Positions 26,738 through 37,735 of a stretch of 64,000 nucleotides of DNA are shown in pieces. The first letter of the stretch is position 1, and the number at the start of each line of letters is the position of its first letter. Origin of the DNA: Pseudaminobacter sp047739745 (GTDB taxonomy: Bacteria > Pseudomonadota > Alphaproteobacteria > Rhizobiales > Rhizobiaceae); the NCBI RefSeq assembly GCF_047739745.1, contig NZ_JBLLVA010000024.1, positions 9,238 through 73,237 of the forward strand, read 5' to 3'. The notes under the pieces were generated by a model that ran no database searches, had not been told where the DNA came from, and was given only the letters and a program-made list of their open reading frames with translations. Position numbers and translations under genes: made by a program.

Positions 26738-29094
26738 TTTCGCGTCGCTTCGGACTTGAGACGTTCGATTGCCATCAGCACGCGCTCCGGCGTGGCCGGG
26801 GCATCGAGGCGCGGGCAGATCCTATGGTCGGCAACGCTGGCCACCGCGTCGGATAATGCATGCAGCACCGACATTCCAAGCGGCAATGGCGGCTCGCCAA
26901 CAGCTTTTGATCGGTGAATGGTCGGCTCGTAAGCCTCCGACCAATCGGTAAGCGCCACATTGAATATCTTCGGCCGATCGGAAGCCAGGGGGATCTTGTA
27001 GGTCGACGGCGCGTGAGTGCGCAGCCGTCCCTTGTCGTCCCACACCAGTTCTTCCGTCGTCAGCCATCCCATGCCCTGGATGAAGCCGCCCTCGACCTGG
27101 CCGATGTCAATGGCCCGGTTCAGCGACCGCCCCGTATCGTGGAGAATGTCGGTGCGTTCGACCACATATTCGCCCGTCAGCGTATCGACGGAGACTTCCG
27201 AGCAAGCCGCGCCATAAGCGTAGTAGTAGAAGGCGTGGCCCCGGCCCTTGCTCCGATCCCAATGGATTTTCGGCGTCTTGTAGAAGCCGGCTGCCGAAAG
27301 CTGCACGCGTGCGAGATAAGCCTGCTTGACCAGTTCATTGAAACTGATTTCCTGATTGCCGATGCGCACCCTGTTGGGCAGAAACACCACTTGGTCGCGC
27401 GGAATCTGGTGCGTCTCGGCTGCGAAGTCGATCAGTCGATCCTTGATCTGCCGCGCCGCGTCCTTTGCCGCCATGCCGTTCAGGTCGGCACCCGAGGAGG
27501 CGGCTGTCGGAGCCGTGTTCGGAACCTTGGCGGTGGTCGTCGCGGTGATCCTCACCCGGTCGAGGTCGATCTGGAATTCCTCCGCCACCACCTGGGCCAC
27601 CTTGAGGTGCAGACCCTGGCCCATCTCGGTGCCGCCATGGTTCATGTGCACTGAGCCGTCCGTATAGACATGCACCAGCGCGCCCGCCTGGTTGGACTCG
27701 GTCTTGGTGAAGGAGATGCCGAACTTGACCGGTGTCAGCGCCAGGCCGCGCTTGATGAAGCGGCTGTTGGCGTTGAAGGCCGCGATCTCCCGCCGCCGCC
27801 GCGCATAATCGGCACTTTCCTCCAGTTCCGCCACGATGCGGTGGATGATGTTGTCTTCCACCTTCTGGTGATAGGGCGTGACGTTGCGCTCGCCTTTCGT
27901 GCCCATCGGGTCGTAGAAATTCAGCTTGCGGATTTCGAGCGGGTCCTTGCCGACCGCAAAAGCGATTTCATCGATGACGCGCTCGGCACCGACCATGCCC
28001 TGGGGTCCGCCGAAACCGCGAAACGCCGTATTGGACACGGTGTTGGTATAAAGCGGCGCCGATTTGGCGTGAACGTTCGGATAGAAATAGGCGTTGTCGC
28101 AATGAAACAGCGCGCGGTCGCCCACCGGGCCGGACAGGTCGGCCGAAAAGCCGCAACGCAGCGCAAAGGTATAGTCGACGCCGAGAATATTGCCCTCGTC
28201 GTCGAAGCCGACATCATAGTCGATGGCGAAATCGTGCCGCTTGCCGGTGGCGGTCATGTCCTCGTCGCGATCGAGCCTGAGCTTGACAGCTCGCTTGTGC
28301 TTCTTGGCGGCGATCGCAGCTATTGCCGCGCATTGATTGGCCTGCGTTTCCTTGCCGCCGAAGCCACCGCCCATGCGACGGACTTCCACCGTCACCGCAT
28401 GGCTCGCAACGCCAAGCACGTGCGCAACCATATGCTGCGTCTCGCTCGGCCCCTGGGTGGAGCAATAGACGGTGACCTCGTCGTCCTCGCCCGGAATAGC
28501 CAGCGAAATCTGGCCCTCGAGATAGAAATGGTCCTGACCGCCAAGCCGCATGCGCCCCTTGATGCGGCGGGGTGCCGCGCTGATCGCGGCCGCGGCATCG
28601 CCACGCTTCAAGGTCAGCGGTGTCGTGACCAGCCTGTCCTTCTCGGGATCGAGATCCCAGATATCGAGGACGGCGGGAAGCTCTTCATACTCGATCCTCG
28701 CCAGCCGCGCGGCATGGCGCGCCTGCTCGCGCGTCTCGGCGATGACGCAGAAGATCGGCTGGCCATGGAATTGCACCTTGCCTTGCGCAAAAACCGGATC
28801 GTCATGCATGTTGCTCGGCGAAACGTCATTCTCGCCGGGCACGTCCGCATGGGTCAGGACATCGACCACGCCCGGCGCCGTGCGCACTGCCGAAAGATCG
28901 ACCGTCTTCAGCGTGCCATGCGTAACCGCTGAAAGGCCGAGCCCCGCATGCAGCGTGCCGGCCGGTTCCGGCATATCGTCGATATAGATGGCAGCGCCAG
29001 TAACGTGCTTGTGCGCCGAATCGTGACGCTGGTCGGTGGCAACGCCACCGATGATCTTGGCGGCTTTGAGATCGGGCGCGGAATGCTTGTTCAT
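26734..29094 (-). CDS. xdhB: Xanthine dehydrogenase molybdopterin subunit XdhB
   Basis: A 786-residue molybdenum subunit that hydroxylates hypoxanthine and xanthine to urate. The N-terminal part (HKHVTGAAIYIDDMPEP) and the Mo-cofactor segments RRMGGGFGGKETQ, NTAFRGFGGPQGM and the later GTEMGQGLHLKVAQ are intact. The final domain contains the putative catalytic glutamate in KAVGEPPLPLG. I chose ATG 29094, with GGAG just before it; the open frame runs to 29163. It begins 10 bp after xdhA. Confidence 0.95.
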   Translation of the reverse strand: MNKHSAPDLKAAKIIGGVATDQRHDSAHKHVTGAAIYIDDMPEPAGTLHAGLGLSAVTHGTLKTVDLSAVRTAPGVVDVLTHADVPGENDVSPSNMHDDPVFAQGKVQFHGQPIFCVIAETREQARHAARLARIEYEELPAVLDIWDLDPEKDRLVTTPLTLKRGDAAAAISAAPRRIKGRMRLGGQDHFYLEGQISLAIPGEDDEVTVYCSTQGPSETQHMVAHVLGVASHAVTVEVRRMGGGFGGKETQANQCAAIAAIAAKKHKRAVKLRLDRDEDMTATGKRHDFAIDYDVGFDDEGNILGVDYTFALRCGFSADLSGPVGDRALFHCDNAYFYPNVHAKSAPLYTNTVSNTAFRGFGGPQGMVGAERVIDEIAFAVGKDPLEIRKLNFYDPMGTKGERNVTPYHQKVEDNIIHRIVAELEESADYARRRREIAAFNANSRFIKRGLALTPVKFGISFTKTESNQAGALVHVYTDGSVHMNHGGTEMGQGLHLKVAQVVAEEFQIDLDRVRITATTTAKVPNTAPTAASSGADLNGMAAKDAARQIKDRLIDFAAETHQIPRDQVVFLPNRVRIGNQEISFNELVKQAYLARVQLSAAGFYKTPKIHWDRSKGRGHAFYYYAYGAACSEVSVDTLTGEYVVERTDILHDTGRSLNRAIDIGQVEGGFIQGMGWLTTEELVWDDKGRLRTHAPSTYKIPLASDRPKIFNVALTDWSEAYEPTIHRSKAVGEPPLPLGMSVLHALSDAVASVADHRICPRLDAPATPERVLMAIERLKSEATRK

Positions 29095-29104
29095 GTCCGT
29101 CTCC

Positions 29105-30586
<1,482 letters not shown>

Positions 30587-30590
30587 TCCT

Positions 30591-30956
30591 TCAACTCCCC
30601 CTATACGTCGAATAGCCGTAGGGCGAGATCAGCAGCGGCACATGATAATGCTTTTCTTCCGCCATGCCGAAGCGGATCGGCACTATATCGAGAAAGGCCG
30701 GCTGCGGCAGATCGGCACCGGCGGCGCGCAGATAGTCGCCGGCGGCGAAGACCAGCTCATATTCGCCAATCTCGAATTCGACGCCCTGCAGCAGCGGCTG
30801 GTCGCAGCGCCCGTCCGAATTGGTTTCGACCGTCTTCAGATGGGTGCGGGTTTCACCGTCGAGCCGGTACAATGAAACCGACAAGCCGGCTGCCGGCTTG
30901 CCTGAAGCTGTGTCGAGGACATGGGTCGTCAGCCGCCCACTATCGATATTGGACAT
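30591..30956 (-). CDS. uraH: 5-Hydroxyisourate hydrolase (transthyretin-like)
   Basis: A 121-residue enzyme that hydrolyses 5-hydroxyisourate to OHCU, the step after PuuD. The N-terminal LTTHVLDTASGKPA contains the catalytic histidine, and the protein ends in the family signature SPYGYSTYRGS. ATG 30956 has GGGAGG upstream; the open frame reaches 31076 but the extra part is not conserved in style. First gene of the xdh operon, so urate formation and its next step are co-regulated. Confidence 0.95.
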   Translation of the reverse strand: MSNIDSGRLTTHVLDTASGKPAAGLSVSLYRLDGETRTHLKTVETNSDGRCDQPLLQGVEFEIGEYELVFAAGDYLRAAGADLPQPAFLDIVPIRFGMAEEKHYHVPLLISPYGYSTYRGS

Positions 30957-31157
30957 TCCGCCTCCCGTTTTTGCCATCCTTGGTTGTCGCCTTGGATCGC
31001 ACCGTCTCGGATTGTGCGCCAAATAGACGTCTGGCATAAGTCCCAGCGTGATATAGGAGCCCAAAAAGACTTTCAAAAATAAAGGGGGGAATGCGCTCCC
31101 CGCTATTTCGACTATCTTCCTTTCACACTAGGCAGACCGGCGCGAGCAAGGGAAATC
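30957..31157. promoter_or_regulatory. Divergent uraH-xdh / puuE-uraD control region
   Basis: About 200 bp between opposed operons. It carries GACTTTCAAAAA at 31068-31079, identical to a motif beside the LysR gene. It is probably the site where the purine regulator acts. Confidence 0.5.
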
Positions 31158-32591
31158 ATGCGGTACAAGAGAGACATGCGAGGCTATGGCGCCAACCCAC
31201 CCGACCCGAAATGGCCGGGCGGTGCGCATGTCGCAGTGCAGTTCGTCGTCAACTACGAGGAAGGTGGCGAAAACTGCGTGCTGCATGGCGATGCGGCTTC
31301 CGAGGCTTTTCTCTCGGAAATCGTCGGCGCAGCCCCCTGGCAGGGCATACGCCACTGGAACATGGAATCGATCTACGAGTATGGCGCGCGCGCCGGTTTC
31401 TGGCGACTCCACCGGATGTTCACCGAGGCAGGGGTTCCGGTCACCGTCTACGGCGTCGCCACGGCACTTGCCCGTTCGCCCGACCAGGTTGCGGCGATGC
31501 AGGAGGCCGATTGGGAGATCGCCTCGCACGGCCTCAAATGGATCGACTATCGCGACCACGAAGAAGAGACCGAACGCGCCGACCTGACTGAGGCGATCCG
31601 CCTGCACAAGGAAGTCGTCGGCGAGCGCCCGACCGGACTTTATCTCGGCCGCACTTCGGCCTTTTCGGTGCGCATCGCCGCCGCCGAAGGCGGCTTCGCC
31701 TGGATCTCCGATACATATGACGACGACCTGCCCTACTGGCTCGACCATGACGGCCATGGCAACGCCATCCGCCCGCAACTTGTGATCCCCTACACGCTCG
31801 ACGCCAACGACATGCGCTTCGCCACCGCGCAGGGCTTCAATTCCGGCGACCAGTTCTTTGCCTATCTGAAAGATTCCTTCGACACGCTCTATGAGGAAGG
31901 AAAGGCCGGACGACCGCGCATGATGAGTATCGGCCTGCACTGCCGCCTCATCGGCAGGCCTGGCCGCGCGGCAGCACTCAAGCGCTTCATCGATTATGTG
32001 AAGAGCCACGACAAGGTCTGGCTGGCGCGGCGCATCGATATCGCCCGTCATTGGCGCGAGCAGCACCCGTACAATCCATCGGCACTGCGACCCTCGCGCC
32101 TGAACCGCGAGGAGTTCGTCAGGACATTCGGCGGTATCTTCGAACATTCGGCCTGGATTGCGGAGCGCGCCTACGGGCTCGAGCTCGGCCCCGCCCATGA
32201 CAGCGCCGGCGGCCTGCACAACGCGCTGGCCCGCGTCTTCCGCTCGGCGACACCCGCCGAACGCCTGGGCGTGCTGACCGCCCATCCCGATCTTGCCGGC
32301 AAACTTGCCGCGGCAAAGCGCCTGACACCGGAATCGACCAGCGAGCAGGCTTCGGCCGGGCTTGACATGCTGACCGATGCCGAGCGCGCGAAGTTCCAGG
32401 AGCTCAACGCCGCCTATGTCGGCAAATTCGGCTTCCCGTTCATCATCGCGGTCAGGGGCAGGACCAAGGCTGAAATCCTCGCCGCCTTCGAAGAGCGCAT
32501 CGGCAACGACCGCGACACCGAATTCGAGACGGCGTGCAGACAAGTCGAGCGCATAGCGTTGTTGCGCCTCAAAGACCTATTGCCCAGCTGA
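31158..32591 (+). CDS. Bifunctional allantoinase (PuuE) / OHCU decarboxylase (UraD)
   Basis: A 477-residue fusion. Residues 1-310 are the polysaccharide-deacetylase-like allantoinase PuuE (RYKRDMRGYGANPPDPKWPGG, EIASHGLKWIDY, MMSIGLHCRLIGRPGR). Residues about 315-477 are OHCU decarboxylase UraD (SRLNREEFVRTFGGIFEHSAWIAERAY with the catalytic histidine, HPDLAGKLAA, FPFIIAVRGRTKAEILAAFEERI). The protein therefore makes S-allantoin from OHCU and opens it to allantoate, two consecutive steps. The domain order in the polypeptide is opposite to the reaction order. It starts an operon with the ureidoglycine and ureidoglycolate genes. Confidence 0.93.
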   Translation: MRYKRDMRGYGANPPDPKWPGGAHVAVQFVVNYEEGGENCVLHGDAASEAFLSEIVGAAPWQGIRHWNMESIYEYGARAGFWRLHRMFTEAGVPVTVYGVATALARSPDQVAAMQEADWEIASHGLKWIDYRDHEEETERADLTEAIRLHKEVVGERPTGLYLGRTSAFSVRIAAAEGGFAWISDTYDDDLPYWLDHDGHGNAIRPQLVIPYTLDANDMRFATAQGFNSGDQFFAYLKDSFDTLYEEGKAGRPRMMSIGLHCRLIGRPGRAAALKRFIDYVKSHDKVWLARRIDIARHWREQHPYNPSALRPSRLNREEFVRTFGGIFEHSAWIAERAYGLELGPAHDSAGGLHNALARVFRSATPAERLGVLTAHPDLAGKLAAAKRLTPESTSEQASAGLDMLTDAERAKFQELNAAYVGKFGFPFIIAVRGRTKAEILAAFEERIGNDRDTEFETACRQVERIALLRLKDLLPS

Positions 32592-32602
32592 AGGAATAAC
32601 GG

Positions 32603-33442
<840 letters not shown>

Positions 33443-33444
33443 AC

Positions 33445-33969
33445 ATGCTTGAAACCGCTCCCATGACAGACCGTATCATCACCGCACGACCGCTCACCCG
33501 CGAAGCCTTCGCACCGTTCGGTGATGTCATCGAGACGGAAGGAGCGGCAAGCTTTCCGATCAACGGCGGCCGGTGCCAGCGCTTCCATGATCTGGCGAAG
33601 GTGGAGGCAACCGGCCCCAATGCCCGCGTGCTGATCAGCCTGTTCAAGGGAACGCCCTACGCGTTTCCGCTGCAACTATCGATGGTCGAGCGCCATCCGT
33701 TCGGCAGCCAGGCTTTCGTGCCGCTGTCGGCGGCGCCATTTCTGGTGATCGTCTGCCCCGACGCTCCCGATGGTCCCGGCGAGCCGCAGGCCTTCCTGAC
33801 CCGGCCAGGACAAGGCGTGAATTACCCGCCGAACCGCTGGCACGGCGTGCTGACGCCAATCGGCGCCGACCAGGATTTTGTGGTGATCGATCGCGGCGGC
33901 GATGGCTCCAATCTCGAAGAATTCCACTTCTCGCACCCGTATGAGATTCACCTGCCGCAGCGCCCATGA
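33445..33969 (+). CDS. allA: Ureidoglycolate lyase
   Basis: A 174-residue enzyme cleaving ureidoglycolate to glyoxylate and urea. Family signatures are PLTREAFAPFGDVIE, FINGGRCQRFHDLA-type segment, MVERHPFGSQAFVPL and YPPNRWHGVLTPIG with its histidine. The start at ATG 33445, 2 nt after the previous stop, is the simplest; ATG 33463 is possible. It closes the ureide operon and the carbon leaves as glyoxylate. Confidence 0.92.
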   Translation: MLETAPMTDRIITARPLTREAFAPFGDVIETEGAASFPINGGRCQRFHDLAKVEATGPNARVLISLFKGTPYAFPLQLSMVERHPFGSQAFVPLSAAPFLVIVCPDAPDGPGEPQAFLTRPGQGVNYPPNRWHGVLTPIGADQDFVVIDRGGDGSNLEEFHFSHPYEIHLPQRP

Positions 33970-34326
33970 GCGGCGCTCGCTGATCGAACACTCTTCGATT
34001 TCAACGAACAAGACGTCGTCGTGAAGACAGAAGCCAGCCGGCGCCTGCCCGGCATTGGCTTGAATCCGACCGTCACGGAACTTGCCTCCCCTCGCGCAGG
34101 CAGATTGCGCAACCAATCGGGACGGTTCGCGAAATTTGCTGAAATCCCGTCTGACGCCGAAAGCCGGCGCCAAATCCTCCGTTGCGACCGGTTTGGTCCA
34201 GAATGAAGCACCATATACGCCACCGAATGTCGCAATCCGTCTTGCGCAACGCATGGCCTATCGAGCACTATTCGATCAACGATAAGAAAAGCCTGACCAA
34301 GACTGGCAACCAGAGTGAGGAACATG
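33970..34326. other. Intergenic region ahead of the peptide-type ABC operon
   Basis: 357 bp with no credible coding sequence. A short inverted repeat GACC-GGTTT-GGTC near 34187-34199 is the only dyad I noticed. The ribosome site GAGG lies just before the transporter gene. The promoter cannot be placed. Confidence 0.4.
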
Positions 34327-35919
34327 ATGACCAAAGAATTGGAATTCCTGAGCCGCCATGTCGCCACCGGCAAGCTTAGCCGGCGCGACTTTCTCGGTCG
34401 CGCCGCAGCCCTCGGTGTCACCGCCACCTTCGCCAACTCGCTACTGACCAGTGCGGCCCGCGCGCAGGCACCGCAGAAGGGCGGCGCTCTCAAAATGGGC
34501 CTGGTTGGCGGCGAATCCACCAACAGCCTGGATCCGGCGACCTTCCTCACCCAGGTGCCGCAGAACTTCGGCAGCACATGGGGCGAGTTGATGGTCATCC
34601 AGTCGCCGGAGGACGGCACGGCGCAACCGGTGCTGGCCGAATCCTGGGAGGCTTCCGACAACGCCGACGAATGGCGTTTCAAGATCCGCAAGGGTGTGAC
34701 CTTCCACAACGGCAAGGATCTGACCCCGGAAGACGTGGCGCAGACCATCCGCCGCCATGCCGACGAGAACACCAAGTCGGCAGCACTCGGCGTCCTCACC
34801 GACATCAAGGAGATCAGCGTTGACGGCGACAATGTCGTTTTCAAGCTCGGGCGCGGCAATGCCGATCTGCCGCTGCTTTTGACCGACTACCACTTGATGA
34901 TTCAGCCCAATGGCGGCTTCGACGCGCCCGACGCCGGCATCGGCACCGGTCCCTACAAAGTCGAGGTCAACGAGCCGGGCGTGCGCCACATGTCGGTGAA
35001 ATATGATGGCTACTGGCGCGACGATGTCGGCCATGTCGATTCCGTCGAAGTCATCGTCATGAACGACAACACCGCCAGGATGTCGGCGCTGCAGTCGGGC
35101 CAGGTGCACGTCATCAACCGCGTCGAGCCGAAGACGGTTGCCCTGCTCAAGCGCGCGCCCGGCGTGGTCATCGAAAGCGTGCCGTCGAAGGGCCACTACG
35201 TCTTCATCATGCATTGCAACACCGCGCCCTTCGACAATGCCGATCTGCGCATGGCGCTGAAGTTCGCAATGGACCGCGAGCAAATGGTCCAGCAGATCCT
35301 GCAAGGCCACGCCTCGGTCGGAAACGACTTCCCGATCAACAAGAGCTATGCGCTGTTCCCCGAAGGCATCGAGCAACGGGCCTACGATCCGGAAAAGGCC
35401 AAGTTTCACTACAAGAAGTCCGGGCACGACGGCCCGATCCTCTTGCGCACCTCCGACGTGGCCTTCCCCGGCGCGGTGGACGCCGCGCAGCTTTACCAGC
35501 AGCAGGCGGCCGCAGCCGGCATCACCATCGAGGTGAAGCGCGAGCCGGGCGACGGCTACTGGACCGAGGTCTGGAACAAGCAGCCCTTCTGCACCTCCTA
35601 TTGGGGCGGGCGGCCGACGCAGGATTCGATGTATTCCACCGCCTACATTTCGGGCGCCGACTGGAACGACACCCGCTTCTTCCGCGAGGATTTCGACAAG
35701 CTGGTGCTTGCCGCGCGCGCCGAGCTCGACAACGCCAAGCGCGCCGAAATGTACCGCGAGGCGGCGATGATGGTGCGCGACGACGGCGGCCTCATTCTGC
35801 CGATGTTCAACGACTTCATCGACGCCCGCCGCGAGGAAGTCCAGGGCTGGGTCGCCGATCCCAATCACGAAACGTCCAATTTGAAGGCAGCGATCCGCGT
35901 CTGGCTGAAGCAGGGCTGA
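34327..35919 (+). CDS. ABC transporter substrate-binding protein, family 5 (DppA/OppA-like), Tat-exported
   Basis: A periplasmic receptor of about 530 residues for peptides or peptide-like amines. The N-terminus has SRRDFLGRAAALGVTATFANS, a twin-arginine signal ending near AARAQ. Family-5 features follow (GGESTNSLDPATFLTQV, PVLAESWEASDNADEWRFKIRKGVTFHNGKDLTPEDVAQTI). Adjacent ATG codons at 34324 and 34327; the second has better spacing from GAGG. First gene of a four-gene importer operon. Whether it serves ureides, peptides or carnitine precursors cannot be told. Confidence 0.92.
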   Translation: MTKELEFLSRHVATGKLSRRDFLGRAAALGVTATFANSLLTSAARAQAPQKGGALKMGLVGGESTNSLDPATFLTQVPQNFGSTWGELMVIQSPEDGTAQPVLAESWEASDNADEWRFKIRKGVTFHNGKDLTPEDVAQTIRRHADENTKSAALGVLTDIKEISVDGDNVVFKLGRGNADLPLLLTDYHLMIQPNGGFDAPDAGIGTGPYKVEVNEPGVRHMSVKYDGYWRDDVGHVDSVEVIVMNDNTARMSALQSGQVHVINRVEPKTVALLKRAPGVVIESVPSKGHYVFIMHCNTAPFDNADLRMALKFAMDREQMVQQILQGHASVGNDFPINKSYALFPEGIEQRAYDPEKAKFHYKKSGHDGPILLRTSDVAFPGAVDAAQLYQQQAAAAGITIEVKREPGDGYWTEVWNKQPFCTSYWGGRPTQDSMYSTAYISGADWNDTRFFREDFDKLVLAARAELDNAKRAEMYREAAMMVRDDGGLILPMFNDFIDARREEVQGWVADPNHETSNLKAAIRVWLKQG

Positions 35920-35929
35920 TCGGCGCGTC

Positions 35930-36892
35930 ATGGGTGGCGCCCTCGTCGCAAAACTGGTTGCCCAGCGTATTGCGCTGGGCATCCTGCTCCTGTTCGCCGT
36001 CTCGGTCCTGATCTTTGCCGGCACGCAAATCCTGCCCGGCGACGTCGCCCAATCGATCCTCGGGCAGGCCGCGACACCGCAGGCGCTGGAAAATCTGCGC
36101 CGCGATCTTGGACTGAACGACCCGGCCTATATCCGCTATTTTCGCTGGCTCGGCGGCGTCCTGACCGGCGATTTCGGCACCGCGCTTTCCAATGGCCGCG
36201 ACATCGCCTCGGCACTTGGCGACCGGCTCTGGAACACGCTGTTCCTCGCTTTTTGGGCGGCGGCGGTTTCGGTGCCGCTTGCCATCGTGCTCGGCCTGCT
36301 GGCAGTGCGCTACCGCAACGGGTTGGTCGATAAGGCGATCTCCGGCGTCGCACTCGCTTCCACCTCGCTGCCGGAGTTCTTCATAGGCTATCTGCTGGTG
36401 CTGGTCTTTGCCGTGAAGCTGCAGTGGTTTCCGGGAAGCTCCACCGTCTATGAGGGAATGGCGTTCGGCGATCGCATGAGGGCCATCGCCCTGCCGGCGG
36501 CAGCGCTGACACTGGTGGTGCTCGCGCATATGATGCGCATGACCCGCGCCGCCATCCTCAACGTCATGCAGTCGGCCTATATCGAAACGGCTGAACTCAA
36601 GGGCCTGCGGCCCTTTGAAATCATTCGCAAGCACGCCTTCCCCAACGCGATCGCCCCGATCGTCAACGTCGTCATGCTCAATCTGGCCTTCCTGGTGGTC
36701 GGCGTCGTCGTCGTCGAAGTGATCTTCGTCTATCCCGGCATGGGGCAATATCTGGTCGACCATGTCTCGAAGCGTGACGTGCCGGTGGTGCAAGCGGTGG
36801 GGCTGATCTTTGCTGCCGTCTATATCAGCCTCAACATGATCGCCGATATTGCCGCCATTCTTTCCAATCCCCGCCTCAGACACCCGAAATGA
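35930..36892 (+). CDS. ABC transporter permease, DppB-like
   Basis: A 320-residue inner-membrane permease with six main helices and the EAA loop IETAELKGLRPFEIIRKHAFPNAIAPIVNV near residue 220. The first helix reads GILLLFAVSVLIFAGTQILPGD, typical of DppB/OppB. It begins 10 bp after the binding-protein gene. It pairs with the DppC-like permease to form the channel. Confidence 0.94.
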   Translation: MGGALVAKLVAQRIALGILLLFAVSVLIFAGTQILPGDVAQSILGQAATPQALENLRRDLGLNDPAYIRYFRWLGGVLTGDFGTALSNGRDIASALGDRLWNTLFLAFWAAAVSVPLAIVLGLLAVRYRNGLVDKAISGVALASTSLPEFFIGYLLVLVFAVKLQWFPGSSTVYEGMAFGDRMRAIALPAAALTLVVLAHMMRMTRAAILNVMQSAYIETAELKGLRPFEIIRKHAFPNAIAPIVNVVMLNLAFLVVGVVVVEVIFVYPGMGQYLVDHVSKRDVPVVQAVGLIFAAVYISLNMIADIAAILSNPRLRHPK

Positions 36893-36904
36893 GGAGGCGC
36901 GGCG

Positions 36905-37735
36905 ATGCTTGACATGAAACGCATACCACTGGCCGCCTGGATCGGGCTGATCTTCACCGCTCTGTTCCTGTTTGCCGCCCTTTTCGCGCCGCTTATCGCG
37001 CCCTACGGCCTGGGCCAGGTGGTCGGCGACGTCTGGGAGCCGATGTCGTCGAAATTCTGGCTCGGCACCGACAATCTCGGCCGCGATCTGCTGTCGCGCA
37101 TGATCTACGGCGCGCAAACGACGATCTTCATCGCGGTACTGGCCACCGCGCTGTCCTTTTCATTGGGGTCGATACTCGGCTTCACGGCGGCAGTGGCTGG
37201 CGGCTGGTTCGACACGACCATGTCGCGATTCGTCGATCTCTTGATGTCCATTCCGACGCTGATCTTCGCGCTGGTGGTGCTCTCGGTGCTTCCTTCGACG
37301 CTGGTCACGCTGATCCTGGTCATGGGCATATTGGACTCAACTCGCGTCTATCGCCTTTCGCGCGCCATCGCCGCCGACATCAACGTCATGGACTTCGTCG
37401 AAGCGGCCAAGCTGCGCGGCGAAGGGCGGGGTTGGATCATCTTTCGCGAAATCCTGCCCAACGCGCTGTCGCCGCTGGTTTCGGAACTCGGCCTTCGTTT
37501 CATCTACGCGGTGCTGTTCTTGTCGGCACTGTCGTTCCTGGGTCTCGGCGTGCAACCGCCGCAGGCCGATTGGGGCGGTATGGTCAAGGAAAACAAGGAC
37601 GGTATCGTCTTCGGCATCGCCGCCGCCCTCATTCCCGCCGCCGCCATCGCAGCGCTTGCCATCTCGGTCAATCTGGTTGCCGACTGGGTGCTCAATCGCA
37701 CCACCGATCTCAAGGGAGGGCGCGGCAATGGCTGA
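36905..37735 (+). CDS. ABC transporter permease, DppC-like
   Basis: A 276-residue inner-membrane permease of the DppC/OppC type: N-terminal helix AAWIGLIFTALFLFAALFAPLIAPY, then LGTDNLGRDLLSRMIYGAQTT, the EAA loop FVEAAKLRGEGRGWIIFREILPNALSPLV, and the final FLGLGVQPPQADWGGMVKE. It overlaps the ATPase gene by 8 nt, so all four genes are one transcript. Confidence 0.94.
   Translation: MLDMKRIPLAAWIGLIFTALFLFAALFAPLIAPYGLGQVVGDVWEPMSSKFWLGTDNLGRDLLSRMIYGAQTTIFIAVLATALSFSLGSILGFTAAVAGGWFDTTMSRFVDLLMSIPTLIFALVVLSVLPSTLVTLILVMGILDSTRVYRLSRAIAADINVMDFVEAAKLRGEGRGWIIFREILPNALSPLVSELGLRFIYAVLFLSALSFLGLGVQPPQADWGGMVKENKDGIVFGIAAALIPAAAIAALAISVNLVADWVLNRTTDLKGGRGNG

Noticed and set aside
35816..37117. 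433-codon minus-strand frame over the ABC permeases
   Set aside because: Antisense to two well-supported permease genes and very rich in Asp, His and Gln.
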